Assembly: GCA_046328115.1 (NCBI GenBank)
Contig: JAXLXE010000001.1
Location: forward strand, 62,001 to 126,000
Direction of reading: 5' to 3'
Source: JAXLXE01 sp046328115
GTDB lineage: Bacteria > Chloroflexota > UBA6077 > JACCZL01
Length of the DNA: 64,000 nt
Shown: in pieces, positions 8,912 to 16,802 of the stretch
How positions within the stretch are numbered: position 1 is the first letter of the stretch
Layout: the number at the start of each line of letters is the position of its first letter
The notes under the pieces: generated by a model
The model's input: only the letters and a program-made list of their open reading frames with translations
The model's database searches: none
What the model was told of the DNA's origin: nothing
Translations under genes and position numbers: made by a program

Positions 8912-9235
8912 CTATCCCCTCAACAGGTCGATGTCATCGACCTTGATGGTATGCCGCAGTCGGTACACGGCGATGATGATCGCCAGGCCTACGGCTGCCT
9001 CAGCCGCCGCCACGGTCATGATGAAGATCGCGAAGACCTGGCCAGCGTAGGGCTGGCTGGACTGGATGTACTGAGAGAACGCAACCAGCATGACGTTCAC
9101 GCCGTTGAGCATGAGCTCCACGGAGAGGAGAACGCCTACCGCGTTGCTGCGCGAGAGTGCGCCGTACATGCCCAGGCAAAACAGGATGACCGCCAGCGCC
9201 AGGTAATGGTTGAGGCCGATTGGAGCCAGAGCCAC
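8912..9235 (-). CDS. nuoK: NADH-quinone oxidoreductase subunit K
   Basis: Small three-helix membrane subunit of complex I, 107 residues. Typical parts are LNHYLALAVILFCLGMYGAL, RSNAVGVLLSVELMLNGVNV with the conserved glutamate, and AEAAVGLAIIIAVYR in helix 3 with its glutamate. I chose GTG 9235 (MALAPIGLNHY), preceded by GAGGA about nine bases upstream inside the nuoJ end; longer in-frame extension upstream is a shadow of nuoJ. It follows nuoJ by five bases and precedes nuoL by six. Confidence 0.93.
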   Translation of the reverse strand: MALAPIGLNHYLALAVILFCLGMYGALSRSNAVGVLLSVELMLNGVNVMLVAFSQYIQSSQPYAGQVFAIFIMTVAAAEAAVGLAIIIAVYRLRHTIKVDDIDLLRG

Positions 9236-9240
9236 CTCGT

Positions 9241-9747
9241 TCAGTCCTCCCGCGCGATCACGATGGCGCCGATCATGCCCACGGTGAGCAGCACCGAGGC
9301 GATCTCGAACGGCAGCACGTAAGTTGAAAGAATCAGCGTGCCAATAGGCTCGCTGGTGGGCGCGCTCGCCGGTTGCGGCAAGACGTTCCACGGGTGTGAC
9401 AGGAGCGTGGCGAGCGAGATGCCGCCGATCACGAGCGCGGTGATCGCGGCGGCGATCTTCTGCGTCCCGGGGGTGGTGCTGGGGAGATCCACCTGGCGCG
9501 GCGTGAGCATGATGGCGAACAGCATCAAGATCATGATGGCCCCCACGTAGACCAGGAGCTGGACCATGCCCAGGAAGTCGGCGCCCAGCAGCACGTAGAT
9601 GGCGGCCGCGCCACCAAGCGTGACGATCAGGAGCACCGCGCTGCGCACCAGGTTCTGGGCGACGATCATCCCGACCGCGCCGAAGATGGTGAGCGCGGCG
9701 ATGACGTAGAACGCGATCGCTACGTAGACATCTTGCGCGGCCATCAA
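9241..9747 (-). CDS. nuoJ: NADH-quinone oxidoreductase subunit J
   Basis: Membrane subunit of complex I with five predicted helices, 168 residues. The conserved third helix reads LGADFLGMVQLLVYVGAIMI, including the Tyr of the pi-bulge helix involved in coupling, then LMLFAIML. The start overlaps the nuoI stop by four bases (ATGA), indicating coupled translation. A second in-frame ATG is codon 2. Nothing unusual. Confidence 0.94.
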   Translation of the reverse strand: MMAAQDVYVAIAFYVIAALTIFGAVGMIVAQNLVRSAVLLIVTLGGAAAIYVLLGADFLGMVQLLVYVGAIMILMLFAIMLTPRQVDLPSTTPGTQKIAAAITALVIGGISLATLLSHPWNVLPQPASAPTSEPIGTLILSTYVLPFEIASVLLTVGMIGAIVIARED

Positions 9748-10256
9748 CGCCCACCCCGCCCGGCCGCCGCGGCCTGGCCGGCGCGGCCTCGCTTGACGCC
9801 CTGGATGAACTCCATAGCGTTGTCAACCTCGGGGGTGCCGGCGATCCGTAGCTCGTGCATGTTGAACACCAGGGATTGCTCGCGATCGTAGGTGCCGAAC
9901 TCGAAGTCTGGCGCCATGACGATGGCCCGGAACGGGCAGGCCTCCACGCACAGGGCGCACTCGATACAGCCGCCCATGTCCAGGTCGAATCTATCCAGCA
10001 CTTTGCCTTTGATGGGGCTTGGGTGCTGCTCGATCTTGATCACGTCAACCGGGCAGGCCAGCGCGCAGGCGCCGCAGGCCGTGCAGCGGAGGTCGCCGGT
10101 CCCCGTCTCGTAGATCAGGCGCGGGCGACCGCGCGTCCACGGGGGGAGCTCAATTCGCTCCTCCGGGTACTGGACCGTAACGGGCTTGACAAAGAAGAAG
10201 TGGTACAGCGTGGTCCAGAGGCTGCGCAGGACACCGAGCAGGAGGGCTTGTTGCAT
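9744..10256 (-). CDS. nuoI: NADH-quinone oxidoreductase subunit I (two 4Fe-4S clusters)
   Basis: Peripheral ferredoxin-like subunit that passes electrons toward cluster N2, 170 residues. Two complete cluster motifs are visible: CTACGACALACP and CIECALCVEACP. The N-terminal amphipathic part LRSLWTTLYHFFFVKPVTVQYP and the segment GRPRLIYETGTGDLRCTACG are normal for the family. The C-terminal tail GRAGQAAAAGRGGR is low-complexity. It lies six bases after nuoH and overlaps nuoJ. Because nuoEFG are absent from the operon, this subunit is the outermost visible electron carrier together with NuoB. Confidence 0.95.
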   Translation of the reverse strand: MQQALLLGVLRSLWTTLYHFFFVKPVTVQYPEERIELPPWTRGRPRLIYETGTGDLRCTACGACALACPVDVIKIEQHPSPIKGKVLDRFDLDMGGCIECALCVEACPFRAIVMAPDFEFGTYDREQSLVFNMHELRIAGTPEVDNAMEFIQGVKRGRAGQAAAAGRGGR

Positions 10257-10262
10257 CGAAAC

Positions 10263-11324
10263 CTACCTCAGCATCTGCTTCGCGGCCGCCACGGCCACGC
10301 TGGTCACGCCGACGTTCAGGAGTGAGAGCGGCAGAAGCTGTTTCCACGCGAAGTGCATGAGCTGGTCGTAGCGTAGCCGGGGAAGCGTGGACCGAATCCA
10401 GATGAAGACGAACGCCAGGAAGTACATCTTCAGGAAGAACCAGATGAAGGGCGGCAGGGGAATCCCGAGCACAGGCGTCCACCCGCCCAGGAACAGAATG
10501 GTCCCCATGCCAGAAATGGCGAACATGTTGGCGTACTCCGCCAAGAAGAAGACGGCGAATCGCATCCCGCTGTACTCGGTGTGGAACCCGCCGCCCAGCT
10601 CAGACTCCGCTTCCACGAGGTCGAATGGCGAGCGATTGGATTCCGCGATGCCGGCGATCAGGAAGATCAGGAACGCGAGCTGCCCGATCACGGGGTAGAA
10701 CACGAACCAGACCGCCTCCTGGGCCTTCACGATCTGACCGAGCTGCATGGACCCGGCCAGCATCACCGGGATAACGGCCGCCAGCACGCCCACGATCTCG
10801 TAGCTGATGAACTGGGCCGCGGCGCGCATGCCGCCGAAGAGGGAGTACTTATTGTTGGAGGACCAGCCCGCCATGATGATGCCCAGGGTGGGCAGACCAG
10901 CCATGGCGATGACGAACAGCACCCCCACGTTCAGGTCCGCAGGCGAGAGTCCGGGTCCCCAGGGGATCGTGGCCCACACCATGAGCGAGCCGCCCAGCAC
11001 GATGATGGGGGCGGCGATGAACAGCGGGCGATCCACTCCCGAGGGGATCACGTCCTCCTTGGCCAGGAGCTTCACGGCGTCCGCGATGGGCTGCAGCAGG
11101 CCAAACGGGCCGACGCGGTTGGGTCCGATGCGGTCCTGCATCTTGGCGATGATCCGCCGTTCCGCCCAGATAGCGCTGATCACCAGGCCGGGCACCACGG
11201 CGATGACGATGACCACTGACAGCGCCGCCAGGACCAGGTCTGCCACCCACGCGGGTGAGGAGGCCTGGATGGCGTCGCGGATCAGTTGAGAGAGGCTGCC
11301 AAACGGCTCGGCAATGTCGTTCAT
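10263..11324 (-). CDS. nuoH: NADH-quinone oxidoreductase subunit H
   Basis: Eight-helix membrane subunit forming the quinone-access channel of complex I, 353 residues. Signature stretches are ERRIIAKMQDRIGPNRVGPF followed by LLQPIADAVKLLAKED, SNNKYSLFGGMRAAAQFISY, PFDLVEAESELGGGFHTEYS with the conserved acidic residues, and IRSTLPRLRYDQLMHFAWK. The ATG overlaps the nuoD stop by four bases. Complete and ordinary. Confidence 0.95.
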   Translation of the reverse strand: MNDIAEPFGSLSQLIRDAIQASSPAWVADLVLAALSVVIVIAVVPGLVISAIWAERRIIAKMQDRIGPNRVGPFGLLQPIADAVKLLAKEDVIPSGVDRPLFIAAPIIVLGGSLMVWATIPWGPGLSPADLNVGVLFVIAMAGLPTLGIIMAGWSSNNKYSLFGGMRAAAQFISYEIVGVLAAVIPVMLAGSMQLGQIVKAQEAVWFVFYPVIGQLAFLIFLIAGIAESNRSPFDLVEAESELGGGFHTEYSGMRFAVFFLAEYANMFAISGMGTILFLGGWTPVLGIPLPPFIWFFLKMYFLAFVFIWIRSTLPRLRYDQLMHFAWKQLLPLSLLNVGVTSVAVAAAKQMLR

Positions 11325-12457
11325 CGATCCACTTCGCCCATGACGATGTCGAAGCTACCCAGGATCACCACCGCGTCCGAGATCTTGTGGCCGATGGTGA
11401 GCTGGCCCAGGCAGGTGAGGTTGATGAAGCTAGGCGCCCGCACCTTGAATCGGTACGGGGAAGTTGACCCGTCGCTCACCAGGTAGAAGCCGATCTCGCC
11501 CTTGGGCGCCTCGACGCGCGCGTAGGCGTCGCCCTTGGGAGGTCGGAGGATCTTCGGCATGCGGCCGCGGATCTCGCCCTCCGGGAGATCGCGCAACGCC
11601 TGCTTGACGATCTTCACGCTCTCGCGCATCTCCTGGACGCGGATGAGGTAGCGGTCGTACGCGTCGCCCCCGAAGAGGACGGGCACGTTCCAGTCAAACC
11701 GATCGTAGACCCCATACGGCTCAGCCCGACGCACGTCGTAGGGCAGGCCGCTCGCGCGCGCCACCGGGCCGGTCACGCTGTAGTTCTTGGCCAGTTCAGG
11801 CGGCATCATGCCGATGCCCTTGGTGCGGGCCAGGAAGATCTCGTTGCGGGTCAACATGGACTCGTATTCGTCGATGTTGGCGTCCATGCGGTCGATGAAT
11901 TCCTGGCACTTCTCAACAAAGCCCGGCGCCAGATCCCGCGCCACGCCGCCAAAGCGGATATAGCTGGGGTTCATGCGGACGCCGGCCACCATGCCGAACA
12001 TGTCCAGGATCTCTTCGCGGTCGCGCAGGGCGTAGACCAGCGGCGTGAGCCAAGTTCCGGCGTCGGCGCCGAAGGTGCCGATGGCGATCTGATGGCTGGC
12101 GATCCGGTTCAGCTCAGAGACGATAACGCGGATGTACTCCGCGCGCTCCGGGACCTCGAGGCCGGCCAGCTTCTCCACGGCTAGCGCGTAGCCCCAGTTG
12201 CTGGTCATGGGGGCGATATAGTCCATCCGATCGGTCAGCGTGACGGCCTGGGTGTAGGTCCGGGCCTCGCCGAGCTTCTCGGTGGAGCGGTGAAGGTACC
12301 CCATGACGGGTTTCACAGCCACCACGGTCTCGCCCTCTAGCTGCATGACCAGACGGAATACCCCGTGGGTGCTGGGGTGCTGTGGCCCCATATTGAGGAT
12401 GAGCTCGTTTTCGTCCGTGGAGGCGGTCAGAAGCTCGATGCCGCTGCCATCAAACAC
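11321..12457 (-). CDS. nuoD: NADH-quinone oxidoreductase subunit D
   Basis: 49-kDa hydrogenase-like subunit that builds the quinone-reducing site with NuoB, 378 residues. Seen are MGPQHPSTHGVFRLVM with the quinone-site histidine, the loop LTDRMDYIAPM with the quinone-binding tyrosine, LNRIASHQIAIGTFGADAG, and the end SFDIVMGEVDR. It overlaps the end of nuoC by eight bases. As usual for NuoD, the hydrogenase Ni ligands are not retained. Complete. Confidence 0.95.
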   Translation of the reverse strand: MFDGSGIELLTASTDENELILNMGPQHPSTHGVFRLVMQLEGETVVAVKPVMGYLHRSTEKLGEARTYTQAVTLTDRMDYIAPMTSNWGYALAVEKLAGLEVPERAEYIRVIVSELNRIASHQIAIGTFGADAGTWLTPLVYALRDREEILDMFGMVAGVRMNPSYIRFGGVARDLAPGFVEKCQEFIDRMDANIDEYESMLTRNEIFLARTKGIGMMPPELAKNYSVTGPVARASGLPYDVRRAEPYGVYDRFDWNVPVLFGGDAYDRYLIRVQEMRESVKIVKQALRDLPEGEIRGRMPKILRPPKGDAYARVEAPKGEIGFYLVSDGSTSPYRFKVRAPSFINLTCLGQLTIGHKISDAVVILGSFDIVMGEVDR

Positions 12458-13022
12458 GGCGGAAGCCCTCCCCGGCGCCCGGCGGCAGATCCTGCTGCTC
12501 GGCGCCGAACTTCAGATGCTTGACCAGGATGTAGTCGAAGTCCGTCTGCCAGTCCTTGCGGAGCGGATGGCCGCGGAAGTCGTCTCCGTTCAGAATGCGG
12601 CGCAGATCCGGGTTACCCGGAAACCTCACCCCGAACAGGTCGTAGATCTCGCGCTCCTGGTATTCGGCGCCCGCCCAGATGCCGGTGACGGATGGACACA
12701 GCGGGTTGGTCTCCGGCGGCAGGTCCAGACGTATGACCACGCAGCCCGGGTGGGCGGTGTAGTCGTATGAGTAAAGGTGGTAGAGGAGCTCCACGCGATC
12801 GGAATAGTCGACCGCGGTGATGGCGGAGAGGTAGTCGTAGCCTAGCTCGCGGCAACGGCGCGAGACACGGACGAGATCTCCGACCCCGATCCTCACGTTG
12901 AGGTAGCCTTGCTTCTCTTCCCAGGTCAGGTCCGGCGCGGCGGCGCGCAGCACGGCAACGTCTGATGGCTCGGCGGCTGGCGCTTCGCTCTGGACTGGTT
13001 GGTTGGGGGTGGACTCGGCCAT
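12450..13022 (-). CDS. nuoC: NADH-quinone oxidoreductase subunit C
   Basis: 30-kDa peripheral subunit of complex I, 190 residues. The family signature EREIYDLFGVRFPGNPDLRR and the end HPLRKDWQTD are plain. The first about 22 residues are rich in Pro, Ala and Glu and look disordered. It lies five bases after nuoB and overlaps nuoD by eight bases. NuoC and NuoD are separate genes here, unlike the fused nuoCD of enterobacteria. Confidence 0.95.
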   Translation of the reverse strand: MAESTPNQPVQSEAPAAEPSDVAVLRAAAPDLTWEEKQGYLNVRIGVGDLVRVSRRCRELGYDYLSAITAVDYSDRVELLYHLYSYDYTAHPGCVVIRLDLPPETNPLCPSVTGIWAGAEYQEREIYDLFGVRFPGNPDLRRILNGDDFRGHPLRKDWQTDFDYILVKHLKFGAEQQDLPPGAGEGFRRV

Positions 13023-13027
13023 GGGGC

Positions 13028-13612
13028 CTACTTCTTCCCCAGCGCTTCGCGCGTGATCTTTTCCTGGAGCTTGATGATGCCGTGGAGCAACGCGTCAGGG
13101 CGCGGCGGGCAGCCAGCCAGGTAGACATCTACTGGCAGGAAGTTGTCGATGCCCGGGACGGTGCTGTAGCTGCCCTGGTAGGGGCCACCGGCGATCACGC
13201 ACGTGCCCATCGCGATGACGTACTTGGGGTCTGCCATCTGGTCGTACAGCCTTCGGACGGCGGGCGCCATCTTCACGGTGACGGTGCCGGACACGATCAT
13301 CACGTCCGCCTGGCGCGGCGACGGACGGAAGACCTCCGCGCCGAAGCGGGCCATGTCGAACCGCGCGGCGCCCGTGGCCATCATCTCAATGGCGCAGCAG
13401 GCGAGCCCAAAGGTGAGCGGCCACAGCGAAGAGCGCCGCCCCCAGGCCACCAGTGAGTCCAGGCTGGTCACCAGTGCGTGCCCGCGAAGCTCATTGGGCA
13501 CGGGTACCCGCGAGTCCAGGACGTCTTCGGCCGCGCGTGGCAGCGCAAATTCCAGTGACGTCCGGTCGCTCGGCACGCCCAGGGTGAACCGATTGTCTGG
13601 AGGGACGGTCAT
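13028..13612 (-). CDS. nuoB: NADH-quinone oxidoreductase subunit B (cluster N2)
   Basis: PSST-type subunit that holds terminal cluster N2 next to the quinone site, 194 residues. All four ligand cysteines are present: the adjacent pair in FGLACCAIEMM, one in AMGTCVIAGGPY and one in YLAGCPPRPDALL. The conserved segment ARFDMARFGAEVFRPSPRQAD is intact. The first about 35 residues extend the usual start; GTG/ATG alternatives there cannot be resolved by eye. It follows nuoA by 48 bases. Confidence 0.95.
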   Translation of the reverse strand: MTVPPDNRFTLGVPSDRTSLEFALPRAAEDVLDSRVPVPNELRGHALVTSLDSLVAWGRRSSLWPLTFGLACCAIEMMATGAARFDMARFGAEVFRPSPRQADVMIVSGTVTVKMAPAVRRLYDQMADPKYVIAMGTCVIAGGPYQGSYSTVPGIDNFLPVDVYLAGCPPRPDALLHGIIKLQEKITREALGKK

Positions 13613-13660
13613 AGTGGTACGTCCTTCATCGGGCGGTAGTCATGCCACGGGTGTGTGCCG

Positions 13661-14017
13661 TCACTCCCACTCCAGCGCGCGCTTGCGCCAGGCGTAGGCA
13701 AAGGCCACGAGTAGCAGCGCAATGAAGATGCCCATTTCGATGACGGCGAACCAGCCCAGGTTCGCAAAGGAGACCGCCCACGGGAAGAGGTAGATGGCCT
13801 CCACGTCAAAGATCACGAAGATCAGGGCAAAGAGGTAGTAGCGGGTGCGAAACTGAATGTGGGTGGGCCCGATGGTCTTCATCCCGCTCTCGTACGGCTG
13901 GAGCTTCACGCTGTTCGGCCGCCGAGGCGCCAGGAATCGGGCCACGATCAGCGGAAGGACGGGAAAGATGGCCGCGACGAGCGCGAAGATCGCCACCGGA
14001 CCGTAAGACGCTAACAA
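13661..14017 (-). CDS. nuoA: NADH-quinone oxidoreductase subunit A
   Basis: Three-helix membrane subunit of complex I, 118 residues, first gene of the operon. The conserved middle is YESGMKTIGPTHIQFRTRYY with FVIFDVEAIYLFPWA, including the loop acidic residues. I chose TTG 14017 because AGGAG stands six bases upstream on the reading strand and the preceding codons (before GTT ACT CCT) lack a usable start. Helix 1 is then LASYGPVAIFALVAAIFPVL. The promoter candidate lies about 120 bases upstream. Confidence 0.92.
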   Translation of the reverse strand: MLASYGPVAIFALVAAIFPVLPLIVARFLAPRRPNSVKLQPYESGMKTIGPTHIQFRTRYYLFALIFVIFDVEAIYLFPWAVSFANLGWFAVIEMGIFIALLLVAFAYAWRKRALEWE

Positions 14018-14137
14018 GGGGAGCTCCTGAGGAGTAACGGGGGGGTGCTGGCCAGACCGTCTATCGACTGCGCGTCTCGGGGTGTGATTGCGATCAAGTG
14101 TGGCATGAAAAGGTGGACGATCTCGCGGCCGGGCGGC

Positions 14138-14146
14138 ATTATAGCA
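14138..14146 (-). promoter_or_regulatory. Candidate extended -10 promoter of the nuo operon
   Basis: The leftward strand reads TGCTATAAT, an extended -10 (TGn plus perfect TATAAT). It sits inside the 157-bp gap between nuoA and menG. No good -35 stands at 17 bases, which an extended -10 can tolerate. It would give a leader of about 115 bases to the nuoA TTG. Confidence 0.55.
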
Positions 14147-14174
14147 CGGTGTTTCCGCGCTGGCCGCGCTGGCC

Positions 14175-14969
14175 GTGGCCCCACTTTCCGTTGAGCTCCG
14201 GCAGCAGCCTGATGTCGTTCGCCACCAGATTCGGCGGGGCATCTTGAGCCTGCCGGTTGGCGATGCCCGCCGGGCATACGTGCAGGAGATGTTCACGCGG
14301 ATTGCGCCGCGCTACGACCTGCTCAACACGCTGCTGACCCTTGGGCTTGACCGGACGTGGCGCAACGCGGTGCGTGACGCGGCGGCGCTGCAGCCGAATG
14401 CGCTGGCGCTGGACATCGGCACGGGCACTGGGCGGCTGGCGGATTGCCTGCGCGATGGTCAGCCGTCAGCGCGGGTGTTCGGCGTCGATCTCGCGCTCGG
14501 GATGCTTCGCGTCGGGTTGGCAGCGGAGCACGATCGGATCGGAATGGCGCTGCCCACGCGCGTCGCCGCGGCGGACGCGCTGGCCTTGCCGTTCGACGAC
14601 GGCACGCTGGATTGCGTGGTGAGCGCGTTCACCATCAGAAATCTGGCGGACGTGGCGGCCGGGGTCCGCGAACAGCTCAGAGTGCTGCGGCCAGGCGGGC
14701 GGCTCGTCTGTCTGGAGCTGGCAGATCCCGCTCACCCCGCGACCGCGGCATTGTTCCGGGCGTACTTCCGCACCGTGGCCCCCGTGGCGGGTCGCCTTAT
14801 CGCGGGCGCGGCGGACGCGTACACGTACCTCCCAGACTCGGTCGCGGCGTTCATGCCGCCGAGCCGCCTGGCTAAGTTGATGCGTGCAGAGGGCCTTCAA
14901 TCCGTCCGTTGGCGACGACTCCATCCCGGCACGGTGGCCCTGTACACTGGCGTCAAGCCCGTCGCCTGA
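14175..14969 (+). CDS. menG: Demethylmenaquinone methyltransferase (MenG/UbiE family)
   Basis: SAM-dependent C-methyltransferase of menaquinone or ubiquinone synthesis. The 264-residue product shows YVQEMFTRIAPRYDLLNTLL with GLDRTWR (UbiE signature 1), the SAM loop ALDIGTGTGRLADCL, FGVDLALGML, LPFDDGTLDCVVSAFTIRN, and RVLRPGGRLVCLEL (signature 2). The start used is GTG 14175; a TTG at 14245 would remove about 23 residues that are not conserved, so the start is uncertain. The gene diverges from nuoA, placing a quinone-synthesis step beside the quinone-reducing complex. Which quinone is made cannot be told from this window. Confidence 0.85.
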   Translation: MAPLSVELRQQPDVVRHQIRRGILSLPVGDARRAYVQEMFTRIAPRYDLLNTLLTLGLDRTWRNAVRDAAALQPNALALDIGTGTGRLADCLRDGQPSARVFGVDLALGMLRVGLAAEHDRIGMALPTRVAAADALALPFDDGTLDCVVSAFTIRNLADVAAGVREQLRVLRPGGRLVCLELADPAHPATAALFRAYFRTVAPVAGRLIAGAADAYTYLPDSVAAFMPPSRLAKLMRAEGLQSVRWRRLHPGTVALYTGVKPVA

Positions 14970-15008
14970 CCCCGGCTCAGCGCGTTAGGGCGCTTTCGGG
15001 GCGTCCGG

Positions 15009-16019
15009 TCAGACGGGCGTCAGGCTGTCGCGGAAGATACTGAGGTGTTCCAGCGCGCGGCCAGCACCTATGGCGACGCACGACAGGGGATCGTCCGCGA
15101 CGTAGGCGGCCACGCCGGTCTGCTTGGCGATCAGGCGATCGAAGTTGCGGAGCAACGAGCCGCCGCCGCTCAAGACGATACCCTTGTCCACGATGTCTGA
15201 CGCCAGCTCCGGCGGCGTCTGCTCCAGCACGGAGCGGACGTTCATGACGATCTGCTGGAGCGCCTCGCTGATGGCCTCGGTGATCTCGTTGGAGTTGAGC
15301 AGCCGCGTCTTGGGCAGGCCGTCAATCTGATCGCGGCCGCGCACCTCGCAGTGGAGCGGCTCGCGGAGCGGAATTGCGCTGCCGATTTGGAGCTTAATCT
15401 CCTCGGCCGTGCGCTCGCCGATGATGAGGTTGTGTTTGCGGCGGACATACGTCTGGATGAGCTCGTCTATCTTGTTGCCACCCACGCGGATCGAGCTTGA
15501 CACCACCATGTCGTTCAGCGAGAGGACCGCGGCCTCGGTAGTGCCACCGCCAACGCCGACGATCATGCTGCCGGAGGGGCCATCGATGGGCACGTTGGCG
15601 CCGATCGCGGCGGCCAACGGCTCCGCAATGAGGTGCGCGTCCTTGGCGCCGGCCTGCATCGTGGCGTCGAGCACGGCCCGGCTCTCCACGTTGGTGACGC
15701 CGGCCGGGATGCAGATCATCACCACGGGACGGAAAAGGTTGAACCGGCCGGAGACCTGGCGGATGAAGAACCGAAGCATGGCCTCGGTGATCATGTAGTC
15801 CGCGATGACGCCGTCTCGCATGGGGCGGGTCACCTTGATGCGGCCGGGCGTTCTGCCGATCATCTGCCTGGCCTGGTGGCCCACGGCCACCACCCGGTAG
15901 CTGCCATCCGTGTCGGTATACGCGACGACTGACGGCTCGTTGAGGACGATGCCGCGCCCCTTCACGTAGACGAGCACGTTGGTGCTCCCGAGGTCTACGC
16001 CGATCTCTTTAGCGAACAT
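15009..16019 (-). CDS. mreB: MreB/Mbl-family actin-like rod-shape protein with altered phosphate-2 motif
   Basis: Actin-fold ATPase that polymerises under the membrane and directs lateral wall synthesis, 336 residues. Phosphate-1 is EIGVDLGSTNVLVYVKGRG, then PSVVA, RPMRDGVIADY, the connecting segment HLIAEPLAAAIGANVP, and the adenosine motif VLSGGGSLLRNFD. Phosphate-2 reads SMIVGVGGGTTEAAVLSL. In MreB proteins I know, this is VVDIGGGTTE, so the catalytic/Mg-associated Asp is Gly here (codon GGC). No mreC or mreD is adjacent. atpC is 95 bases upstream on the same strand, and menG is convergent. Confidence 0.92.
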   Translation of the reverse strand: MFAKEIGVDLGSTNVLVYVKGRGIVLNEPSVVAYTDTDGSYRVVAVGHQARQMIGRTPGRIKVTRPMRDGVIADYMITEAMLRFFIRQVSGRFNLFRPVVMICIPAGVTNVESRAVLDATMQAGAKDAHLIAEPLAAAIGANVPIDGPSGSMIVGVGGGTTEAAVLSLNDMVVSSSIRVGGNKIDELIQTYVRRKHNLIIGERTAEEIKLQIGSAIPLREPLHCEVRGRDQIDGLPKTRLLNSNEITEAISEALQQIVMNVRSVLEQTPPELASDIVDKGIVLSGGGSLLRNFDRLIAKQTGVAAYVADDPLSCVAIGAGRALEHLSIFRDSLTPV

Positions 16020-16114
16020 CGGGCCGCCTCAGTGCAGGTGGGGACGTGTGGCCGGGCTATGGGCGCGCCGTGCTCCCGTTGCCAGCGTCGCGGCGGGGAA
16101 CGCTGTGGTGCGAA

Positions 16115-16546
16115 TCAGAGGGTGTTGGGCCGGCGCTTGCGGCGCACCACGTTCAGCCGTGCCGCGGAGCGGCCCAGCGCCAGGCGGGCGGTGGCGATGT
16201 CCGCGGGGCGGCCCGCGGCCTGGGCCTCGCGGAGCGTGCGCTCAGCGCGCTCGCGGGCCGCCTGGGCACGCGACTCATCGATCTCGTCTTCCCGCTCGGC
16301 GGTGTCCGCCAGGATCAGCACGCGGTCGCGGTTCACCTGCAGGAAGCCGCCGCTCACGGCCATCTCGGATTCCGTGTTGCCCTTGCGGATCCTGATGGCG
16401 CCGGAGCCCAACGTGGTGAGCAGGGGTGCGTGCCGCGGGAGGATGCCCACGACGCCCTCGGAGCCCGGTGCCACCACCATGTCCACGTCCTCGTCGGTCA
16501 GCACCTGCCGGTCCGCGGTCACGACTTCAACCGTAAGCTTGGCCAT
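16115..16546 (-). CDS. atpC: F1Fo ATP synthase epsilon subunit
   Basis: Central-stalk regulatory subunit of ATP synthase, 143 residues. The beta-sandwich half shows KLTVEVVTADRQVLTDEDVD, VVAPGSEGVVGILPRHAPLL, GSGAIRIRKG and AVSGGFLQVNRDRVLILADT. The helical-hairpin half is RAQAARERAERTLREAQAA, ending in a basic tail. An AGGGTGAT ribosome site stands about eight bases before the ATG. atpC normally follows atpD directly. Here the upstream 256 bases hold no gene and then a divergent reading frame begins, so this copy is separated from the rest of the atp operon. Confidence 0.93.
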   Translation of the reverse strand: MAKLTVEVVTADRQVLTDEDVDMVVAPGSEGVVGILPRHAPLLTTLGSGAIRIRKGNTESEMAVSGGFLQVNRDRVLILADTAEREDEIDESRAQAARERAERTLREAQAAGRPADIATARLALGRSAARLNVVRRKRRPNTL

Positions 16547-16802
16547 TAAGCATCACCCTAATTCAGCGAGAGGCGGGAAGTTCAGACGTGCGCGGGTGGG
16601 TCGGGGGCGATGAGTCGCCGCTTCCTGGTCCCACTGGGCGCAGGCTTTTCGTCCGGAGGATACGGCCGCGCTGGCGGGGCGTGCAAGCGCAACGCGGGAC
16701 CGGCGGCCCCGCTCGTTCGTTACCCGAATGGCCGCCTTTTATCAGGCGCTGTGTTGATATCATTACGCGCCCGCGTTAGCGGGCACGGCCGGGAGGTCCA
16801 CG
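16547..16802. other. Divergent intergenic region between atpC and the Tat mini-gene
   Basis: 256 bases with no gene I can support. Short open frames here lack codon character and ribosome sites. Toward the right end is a candidate rightward extended -10. I found no tRNA cloverleaf or T-run terminator. Confidence 0.5.
16756..16763 (+). promoter_or_regulatory. Candidate extended -10 for the Tat mini-gene
   Basis: TGATATCAT reads as TGn plus TATCAT (five of six to consensus). It is about 40 bases before the TTG start at 16803. No clear -35 is seen. Confidence 0.35.

Noticed and set aside
8462..9322. Long plus-strand frame through nuoL/nuoK/nuoJ
   Set aside because: Antisense to three well-defined complex I genes.
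14979..14994. Possible terminator between menG and mreB (AGCGC/GCGCT then TTTC)
   Set aside because: Stem of five pairs and a very short T stretch; too weak to list.
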